Origin: an uncultured Eubacteriales bacterium
Lineage (GTDB): Bacteria > Bacillota > Clostridia > Oscillospirales > Acutalibacteraceae
Assembly: GCA_934486755.1 (NCBI GenBank)
Contig: CAKSQT010000065.1
Location: forward strand, 1-9,035
Direction: 5' to 3'
DNA: 9,035 nucleotides
Below are positions 4,945 to 9,035 of this stretch, in pieces; position 1 is the stretch's first letter; each line of letters begins with the position of its first letter. Made by a program: the position numbers and the translations under genes. The notes beneath the pieces are model-generated. The model was not told the DNA's origin. It made no database searches and saw only the letters and a list, made by a program, of their open reading frames with translations.

Positions 4945-7181
4945 AGATCTTCGCCTCTTTTAAGAACGTCACCCATAGGTATAGAACGTATTTTTCCCAT
5001 TTGCGTAAAATACACTATCATATAACAAGCCAAGCCCAAAGCAAACATTGCAGGCCATATCCAAGGCGCAATATAGAATGTAAGCCAGCCGCTGAAACTC
5101 TTCATCATTATGTAATAAATAACCTTTATTATGATATAGCTTAACGGCAGACTTACCGCCAAAGATATGACGGTCATTATTCCCGTAGCGGTGCTGTAAA
5201 GCGAAACCGCTTCTCTGTCGGTGTAGCCGAGAATCTTGATCATTGATATAGCGTTTGCGTTCTTTTCAATAATCTGCTTTGTTAAGAGGTACATTAACAA
5301 AACATAAATCATTGCGGAAAATCCGCACATCATCAAGAACATCGGTCCCATTGAAACATCGAGCTGGTCGGCAATGACCGTCATATCATTCTGCGTTATA
5401 ACGGTGGCCACATATTTTTCATCAATACCGTCGAGTTTTATATCAGAAAAATATCCGTTATAGCAGTCATTATCCTTTCCAAACTTGCTGTTAAAATCAT
5501 CTATATTCATAAACAAAGCAAGAGAAGCGGGATACCAATAGCTGCCGTTTGCTTTAAAGCTGTATTCTTTATCGCCGTATTTTTCGTGCAGCTTTATTTC
5601 ATCGTTTTGTTTAATACCGTATTTCTCGGTGAGACCCTCGGAAAATAGAATTTCTCCGCGTTCTATATCTCGGTCAAAATAATCGGAATTATTCTTTATT
5701 CCGTAAACCGTTATTTCTTCATTTGCATCATTCTGCAAAGACACAACCGCGTATTTTTCAGCCTTTTCATACCCCGAATCGCAAGGTGTTTTTAATATGT
5801 ACTGATAATCGGCTATTTTTGATGTAACAACATCGTCGCGGAAATTTGAAAGCAAAGGCGCCATCATCATTCCGAACATCAAAAGCACGCTTGCGAAAAC
5901 AATTCCTACGAAAAGCGTAACGTATGAAAATGCGTTCTTGAAGATAACGCGCATTCTAAAACGTGTGAAAAACTTAAAATGTCTTAACCTTATTACACCC
6001 TTTTTCTTTCCCACAGTAAGCTCATGGCGCAGAAATTTAAGAGGAGAAAGCCTTGTTAAATACAGCAGAACGGTTATAACTACCGCAAAAACTATAAGGC
6101 ACGGTATAACCGTAGTAAGCATAAACGCTTCTGAATTCCAAACCGTTTTATAGGTCGGCAGCGAATAGCTGTGATAATAAAGCGACGATACCGTGAACTT
6201 CATACACGTATATCCAAGAATGTTTCCTATAACCGCCGCCGCCAGCGTAACCGCTATCGGCAACACAAGATAGCGCCTTACAATCTCCGACCTCTTATAT
6301 CCCGAAGATCTGAGCGTTCCTATTGCCGAAGCCTCCTGCTCTATCGTCGAGTGTGTAGTTATACCGAAAACAAATGCCAAAACCGCCATAATTATATAGA
6401 GCAGAACTATTACCATAATTTTATCGCCGCCCATATCCTCGCCTGTGAAGGTGATGGCTTGGTTGTCCTCCTGCCTTACAAAGTCGGTTACAACAGCAGA
6501 TTTTATAAGCGTTTTCTTAATTTTATCGGATATTTCGGTACGCTCGTCTTTATCAAGACTTGTATCGTTGTTCCGCCAAGCGTAATTATACTTTACAGAA
6601 TCGCCGATCATTTCATCAAACGCCTTATCGGTAACCGCGGCTACGGTGAACTTTTTGGCGTCAAACATCATATCGGTATTATTTTTAAACAACGCGCTGT
6701 AATCCGAAAAAGCCGTTATACCGCAAACTTTAAATTCGCCGTTCCCAACCTTTATTTTATCGCCGATCTTTATAGAATTATTTTCGGCATAAAGGCGGTC
6801 AATAACTATATCGTTGTCGGATTTCGGCATTTCACCGTCCATAAGACATATTTCATTAACATCATTGCGTTGTTTGTAAACGCGCACCGTATGATTTTTT
6901 TCGGAATCAAAATCCTCATAAAACATCGGAGAAATCTTAACCCCGATATTTTCAATTTTTCCTGTCAGGGCGCCGTCGGCTTCTGTTGCAAGCGTAAAGT
7001 GACCGTCCTCAACGCTGTATTTTTCAAAGCTGTCGTCGTATGCGGATTTTATACTGTTATCCGCGACTAAAAAGCCCGAAACAAATCCTATCGTCAGCAC
7101 AAGAAACAAAAAGAGCGCTATGTATTTACCCTTATCCCTGCTCAGTTCCCTTAGAATACTTTTATTTAATGGATTCCTCAT
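4941..7181 (-). CDS. ABC transporter permease with two FtsX domains
   Basis: A 746-residue membrane protein. Hydrophobic segments fall near 19-40, 254-276, 306-328, 353-376, 418-440, 613-634, 666-688 and 706-728, giving eight helices. Two large extracytoplasmic regions (about 41-253 and 441-612) lie between helices 1/2 and 5/6, so two FtsX/MacB_PCD-type halves are fused. The cytoplasmic coupling segments of each half are recognisable and alike: EQEASAIGTLRSSGYKRSEI (281-300) and KNANAISMIKILGYTDREA (640-658). MacB/LolCE-type permeases usually work as mechanotransmitters for lipids, peptides or antibiotics rather than as channels. The ATPase ends 9 bases upstream; the ribosome site AGG overlaps the ATPase stop. 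It overlaps the HMA-domain gene by 4 bases. Substrate unknown: the neighbours suggest a link to metals, but drug, peptide or lipid handling is equally possible. Confidence 0.88.
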   Translation of the reverse strand: MRNPLNKSILRELSRDKGKYIALFLFLVLTIGFVSGFLVADNSIKSAYDDSFEKYSVEDGHFTLATEADGALTGKIENIGVKISPMFYEDFDSEKNHTVRVYKQRNDVNEICLMDGEMPKSDNDIVIDRLYAENNSIKIGDKIKVGNGEFKVCGITAFSDYSALFKNNTDMMFDAKKFTVAAVTDKAFDEMIGDSVKYNYAWRNNDTSLDKDERTEISDKIKKTLIKSAVVTDFVRQEDNQAITFTGEDMGGDKIMVIVLLYIIMAVLAFVFGITTHSTIEQEASAIGTLRSSGYKRSEIVRRYLVLPIAVTLAAAVIGNILGYTCMKFTVSSLYYHSYSLPTYKTVWNSEAFMLTTVIPCLIVFAVVITVLLYLTRLSPLKFLRHELTVGKKKGVIRLRHFKFFTRFRMRVIFKNAFSYVTLFVGIVFASVLLMFGMMMAPLLSNFRDDVVTSKIADYQYILKTPCDSGYEKAEKYAVVSLQNDANEEITVYGIKNNSDYFDRDIERGEILFSEGLTEKYGIKQNDEIKLHEKYGDKEYSFKANGSYWYPASLALFMNIDDFNSKFGKDNDCYNGYFSDIKLDGIDEKYVATVITQNDMTVIADQLDVSMGPMFLMMCGFSAMIYVLLMYLLTKQIIEKNANAISMIKILGYTDREAVSLYSTATGIMTVISLAVSLPLSYIIIKVIYYIMMKSFSGWLTFYIAPWIWPAMFALGLACYMIVYFTQMGKIRSIPMGDVLKRGEDL

Positions 7182-7190
7182 AGCAATTAC

Positions 7191-7889
7191 CTACCATTCA
7201 AGCTCTGCGGCAGGTATTTTTTCTTGATTTACCGTATTATGCCTTATAACACCGTCGCGCAGTTTGATAACCCTGTCAGCCATATTCTTAATAGCGTCAT
7301 TATGTGTGACAAATATAACGGTATTGCCGAACTTTTTATTTACATCTTCAATCAAACCGAGTATTTCTTTCGAAGTCTTATAATCCAAAGCGCCCGTCGG
7401 TTCGTCGCAAAGCAAAATATCGGGATTTTTTATAATCGCACGTCCGATAGCGCAGCGTTGCTGTTGACCGCCCGAAAGCTGATTGGGTATTTTGTCACGA
7501 TGTTCATAAAGTCCCAAAACATTTATCAATTCATCAATGTCAAGCGGCTTGTCCGCAAGATAAGCGCCGACCTCTATATTTTCCTTAACAGTAAGGTTCG
7601 GTATAAGGTTATATGACTGAAAAACGTATCCCAAATGGTTTCTGCGATACATTGTAAGCTGTTTTTCATTCATTTTTTCTACCATTTGTCCGCCTATCGA
7701 CAAGGTACCCGAATCAGCCGTTTCTATACCGCCGATAACATTGAGCAATGTAGACTTGCCCGAACCCGAAGGTCCAAGCATAACACATATCTCACCCTTT
7801 TCAACACCGCAGCTAATACCTTTCAAAACCTCAGTGCGTTGCTCGCCGTTTTTAAATGATTTTTTTATGTTGTTGAGTTCAAGATACAC
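7191..7889 (-). CDS. ABC transporter ATP-binding protein, MacB/LolD type
   Basis: A 232-residue cytosolic ATPase, the normal size for the partner of an FtsX-like permease. All motifs are intact: Walker A GPSGSGKST (39-47), Q-loop Q91 in YVFQSYNLIPNLT, signature LSGGQQQR (138-145), Walker B ILLCDEP (158-164) with catalytic E163, D-loop ALD (167-169) and switch H196 in VTHND. The YVFQSYNL stretch and overall length are typical of the LolD/MacB/BceA group. The start is GTG 7889, with AAGGTGG (7897-7903) 7 bases upstream; this site overlaps a 10-base palindrome. It lies 28 bases after the stop of the Cys-rich peptide gene and 9 bases before the permease, so all belong to one operon. Confidence 0.93.
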   Translation of the reverse strand: MYLELNNIKKSFKNGEQRTEVLKGISCGVEKGEICVMLGPSGSGKSTLLNVIGGIETADSGTLSIGGQMVEKMNEKQLTMYRRNHLGYVFQSYNLIPNLTVKENIEVGAYLADKPLDIDELINVLGLYEHRDKIPNQLSGGQQQRCAIGRAIIKNPDILLCDEPTGALDYKTSKEILGLIEDVNKKFGNTVIFVTHNDAIKNMADRVIKLRDGVIRHNTVNQEKIPAAELEW

Positions 7890-7899
7890 TTTAATCCCA

Positions 7900-7909
7900 C
7901 CTTATAAGG
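7900..7909. repeat. CCTTATAAGG palindrome overlapping the ATPase ribosome site
   Basis: A perfect 10-base palindrome lies between the Cys-rich peptide gene and the ATPase, and shares bases 7900-7903 with the AAGGTGG ribosome site. In RNA it has no loop and could only form a weak duplex, so an effect on translation is doubtful. It is listed because it is the only structure in this 28-base gap. Confidence 0.3.
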
Positions 7910-7917
7910 ATAATTTA

Positions 7918-8091
7918 TTATTTGTTTTTATGACAGGAGCCGCTCATAGGACACGAACCGCAAGAGCATCCGCACGAAGACTTGCCTTTTTTCTTGTCTT
8001 TTACCATTCCGACAATTATAAGCACGATCACCGCAACAAGTACAGCGCATATCACTATCGTAGCAATATTTTCCGCAATCCAAGATAACAT
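7918..8091 (-). CDS. FeoB-associated-type Cys-rich membrane peptide, 57 residues
   Basis: A short gene read directly from the minus strand. The 57-residue product has an N-terminal membrane helix (about 9-29, IATIVICAVLVAVIVLIIVGM), a basic stretch KDKKKGK (31-37), and a Cys-rich tail with C40, C42, C44, C47 and C53 in CGCSCGSCPMSGSCHK. The CGSCP...GSCHK ending is typical of the FeoB-associated Cys-rich membrane protein family (Pfam PF12669), usually encoded next to the ferrous iron transporter feoB. Predicted topology is N-out with the cysteines in the cytosol, suited to binding iron or another soft metal. ATG 8091 is preferred to ATG 8097 because AAAGGAG (8099-8105) is 7 bases from the former and only 1 from the latter. 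It is first in the ABC/HMA operon, and no feoA or feoB is in the window. Confidence 0.88.
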   Translation of the reverse strand: MLSWIAENIATIVICAVLVAVIVLIIVGMVKDKKKGKSSCGCSCGSCPMSGSCHKNK

Positions 8092-8126
8092 AACCATTCT
8101 CCTTTGATTGATCTGTTATTATTTCA

Positions 8127-8142
8127 GTTAGCATACGCTAAC
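8127..8142. promoter_or_regulatory. GTTAGC-ATAC-GCTAAC dyad at the operon start, possible DtxR-family metal-repressor operator
   Basis: GTTAGC (8127-8132) and GCTAAC (8137-8142) are perfect inverted copies around ATAC. From the promoter, transcription should begin near 8145, so the dyad covers about +4 to +19. The core TTAG-6-CTAA agrees with the outline of operators of DtxR-family metal regulators (TroR/SirR/IdeR-like TTAGG....CCTAA). It precedes a FeoB-associated peptide and an HMA protein, which fits metal control. The dyad is seen; the repressor family is inferred. Confidence 0.5.
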
Positions 8143-8151
8143 CGCATACAT

Positions 8152-8180
8152 ATAATAACACTCAATGATGTAAATGTCAA
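8152..8180 (-). promoter_or_regulatory. Sigma-A promoter of the metal-linked ABC operon
   Basis: On the minus strand a perfect -35 TTGACA (8180-8175), a 17-base spacer and a -10 TATTAT (8157-8152) lie 60 bases upstream of ATG 8091. The expected start is near 8145, giving a leader of about 54 bases that contains the GTTAGC dyad and the AAAGGAG site. So strong a promoter with a dyad at its start suggests control mainly by repression. Confidence 0.75.
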
Positions 8181-8212
8181 GTCCGATATGCCTATTTTTT
8201 CTTATTTTCGCC

Positions 8213-8245
8213 AAAAAAGATCGGACATATTTTAATACCCGATCT
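8213..8245 (-). terminator. Intrinsic terminator of the DUF2975 gene
   Basis: On the minus strand AGATCGG (8245-8239) pairs with CCGATCT (8224-8218). Two G-U and two A-U pairs can extend it inwards, leaving a 6-base loop, and six T follow (8218-8213). It lies 23 bases after the DUF2975 stop and 33 bases before the -35 of the next operon, so it separates the two transcripts. Confidence 0.75.
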
Positions 8246-8267
8246 CAAAAACAAAACTTTTTTAATT

Positions 8268-8708
8268 TCATTGCTGTGCTTCATTCTCAACAGATGTCCG
8301 CACTTCAATTATATTTTTAAATACCCTCGTTATAAGCGCAAAGAATGCGGCGGAAGCGCTGACGATATAAAAAGGAAGATAATATCTGCCCGCTACAAGA
8401 GTTATCAGCGAAGCTGCAACGCAACACCACGAAATACGTTTAAACATAATAACATTTTGCGGAATAAATATTTGACCGTCCGACAGATTTTTCAATACCC
8501 TTCTGAGTGAAAGCAGAGTTACCGCAGCGAACGGCACGCAGGGATAACAGGTAAGCATAATAGTGGTAGGAAGACTTGCCGAACGCCCCTTTGTTTCAAC
8601 ATACCAAGTTACCAACCAAGGCAGCGCAATCGTGACAGCCACCAAAAGCACCATAAAAACATAGGTAAGAATCAGCGAAAGCATTATTGATTTTTTAGAT
8701 GTCCACAT
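8268..8708 (-). CDS. DUF2975 family integral membrane protein
   Basis: A 146-residue protein with about four hydrophobic segments (near 10-32, 48-68, 93-108, 112-130). The block LRRVLKNLSDGQIFIPQNVIMFKRIS (69-93; note GQIF..QNV) and the ending FFALITRVFKNIIEVRTSVENE (122-143) fit the DUF2975 family (Pfam PF11188), small membrane proteins of Firmicutes with no defined biochemical function. ATG 8708 is chosen because AAGGTG (8717-8722) lies 8 bases upstream; a longer reading up to 9002 would run through two tRNA genes and is rejected. DUF2975 genes are usually followed by a small XRE-type regulator gene; here a terminator and an unrelated operon follow, so that partner is missing. It has its own promoter and is monocistronic. 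Confidence 0.75.
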   Translation of the reverse strand: MWTSKKSIMLSLILTYVFMVLLVAVTIALPWLVTWYVETKGRSASLPTTIMLTCYPCVPFAAVTLLSLRRVLKNLSDGQIFIPQNVIMFKRISWCCVAASLITLVAGRYYLPFYIVSASAAFFALITRVFKNIIEVRTSVENEAQQ

Positions 8709-8739
8709 TTCTACATCACCTTTTATTATTGCTACAAAT

Positions 8740-8768
8740 AATATACAACAATGCAAAGGTTTTGTAAA
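8740..8768 (-). promoter_or_regulatory. Sigma-A promoter of the DUF2975 gene
   Basis: On the minus strand TTTACA (8768-8763), a 17-base spacer and TATATT (8745-8740) precede the gene. Each hexamer matches consensus at five of six bases. The start is expected near 8733, a leader of about 25 bases before ATG 8708. Confidence 0.6.
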
Positions 8769-8828
8769 TATAATAATTCTTAAAAGGCGAAAAAAGAATA
8801 AAAAATGCTCCGATATAGCAAAAATTCC

Positions 8829-8857
8829 TTGACAAATCGACCACACTATTATATTAT
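8829..8857 (+). promoter_or_regulatory. Strong promoter of the tRNA operon
   Basis: A perfect TTGACA (8829-8834), a 17-base spacer and TATTAT (8852-8857) lie just before tRNA-Leu. The start would fall near 8864, only 3 bases before the mature 5' end, so little 5' trimming is needed. It is divergent from the DUF2975 promoter. Confidence 0.75.
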
Positions 8858-8866
8858 TAATGATAT

Positions 8867-8953
8867 GCCGCTGTGGTGGAATAGGCAGACACAAGGGACT
8901 TAAAATCCCTCGGTAGCGATACCGTACCGGTTCAAGTCCGGTCAGCGGCACCA
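8867..8953 (+). tRNA. tRNA-Leu, anticodon UAA
   Basis: The full class II cloverleaf can be drawn. Acceptor GCCGCTG (8867-8873) pairs with CAGCGGC (8943-8949), followed by discriminator A8950 and encoded CCA (8951-8953). The anticodon stem AGGGA/TCCCT (8894-8898/8906-8910) holds the loop CTTAAAA with anticodon TAA at 8901-8903. The long variable arm CGGTA-GCGA-TACCG (8911-8924) and T-stem ACCGG/CCGGT are intact. The long arm and A73 confirm leucine; it reads UUA (and UUG by wobble). Confidence 0.97.
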
Positions 8954-8958
8954 TACAC

Positions 8959-9035
8959 GGAGACGTATCGAAGTGGTCATAACGGACATGACTCGAAATC
9001 ATGATGCCCCTTGAGGGACGAGGGTTCGAATCCCT
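8959..9035 (+). tRNA. tRNA-Ser, anticodon CGA, 3' end cut by the window
   Basis: It begins 5 bases after the CCA of tRNA-Leu, so both are in one transcript. Acceptor 5' strand GGAGACG (8959-8965) and the D-arm with AAGTGGTC are present. The anticodon stem CATGA/TCATG (8987-8991/8999-9003) has loop CTCGAAA, giving anticodon CGA at 8994-8996, which reads UCG. The long variable arm around CCCCTTGAGGG (9007-9017) is typical of serine. The T-arm GAGGG-TTCGAAT-CCCT stops at the window end; the 3' acceptor strand and CCA status are not visible. Confidence 0.93.

Noticed and set aside
6171..7070. Long open frame of 299 codons on the plus strand
   Set aside because: It lies antisense inside the FtsX-type permease, its translation has no recognisable domain and is rich in Arg, Tyr and Asn runs typical of antisense frames, and it has no ribosome site.
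7928..8134. 68-codon minus-strand frame over the Cys-rich peptide
   Set aside because: The neighbouring frame (7918-8091) gives a recognised family with a proper ribosome site. This one starts within the promoter leader and dyad and has no such site.
8092..8151. Riboswitch in the leader of the metal operon
   Set aside because: The leader is only about 54 bases and holds one short dyad and the ribosome site; no known aptamer core or terminator is visible.
8709..9002. N-terminal extension of the DUF2975 gene to 9002
   Set aside because: The extension would translate the antisense of tRNA-Ser and tRNA-Leu and cross both promoters. ATG 8708 has a good ribosome site and starts a typical membrane protein.
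1..9035. CRISPR array, insertion sequence, attachment site or origin
   Set aside because: No regularly spaced repeats, transposase or integrase motifs, terminal inverted repeats or DnaA-box clusters were seen. The tRNA-Ser 3' end, where an attachment site could lie, is outside the window.

Overview
The window looks like chromosomal DNA of a low-to-moderate GC Gram-positive bacterium of the Clostridia type (an Oscillospiraceae/Lachnospiraceae-like anaerobe is my guess). The grounds are strong AGGAGG-like ribosome sites, clean TTGACA/TATAAT promoters with 17-base spacers, 4-base start/stop overlaps, CCA encoded in the tRNA gene, and families common in that group: a FeoB-associated Cys-rich peptide, DUF2975 and a large two-domain FtsX-type permease. 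No mobile element, CRISPR array or phage gene is visible.

Left half (1-4434): a sugar-catabolism locus. A truncated AraC-family regulator reads leftwards off the window. Divergent from it, a tight four-gene operon reads rightwards: a D-allulose (psicose)/D-tagatose 3-epimerase, a PfkB-family sugar kinase, a GatY/KbaY-like class II aldolase, and a TIM-barrel isomerase that resembles L-rhamnose isomerase RhaI. The order suggests this route: aldose to ketose (isomerase), C3 epimerisation (epimerase), phosphorylation (kinase), then retro-aldol cleavage to triose units (aldolase). The actual sugar is not determined, and no transporter lies in the window.

Middle and right (4424-8180): a leftward five-gene operon encodes a predicted metal-linked membrane module. 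In order of transcription it holds a 57-residue FeoB-associated-type Cys-rich membrane peptide, a MacB/LolD-type ABC ATPase, an 8-TM FtsX-like permease, a membrane-tethered HMA (heavy-metal-associated) domain protein with a CxxC site, and a 41-residue single-TM peptide that starts at an overlapping GTG. The operon has a near-consensus promoter. A GTTAGC-ATAC-GCTAAC dyad sits at its likely transcription start and resembles operators of DtxR-family metal repressors. The sugar operon and this one converge on one hairpin that can terminate both.

Right edge (8213-9035): a leftward DUF2975 membrane-protein gene with its own promoter and terminator, then a rightward tRNA operon with tRNA-Leu(UAA) and a tRNA-Ser(CGA) cut by the window end. 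There is no gene-free stretch longer than about 180 bases; the gaps are filled by the promoters, terminators and dyads listed.
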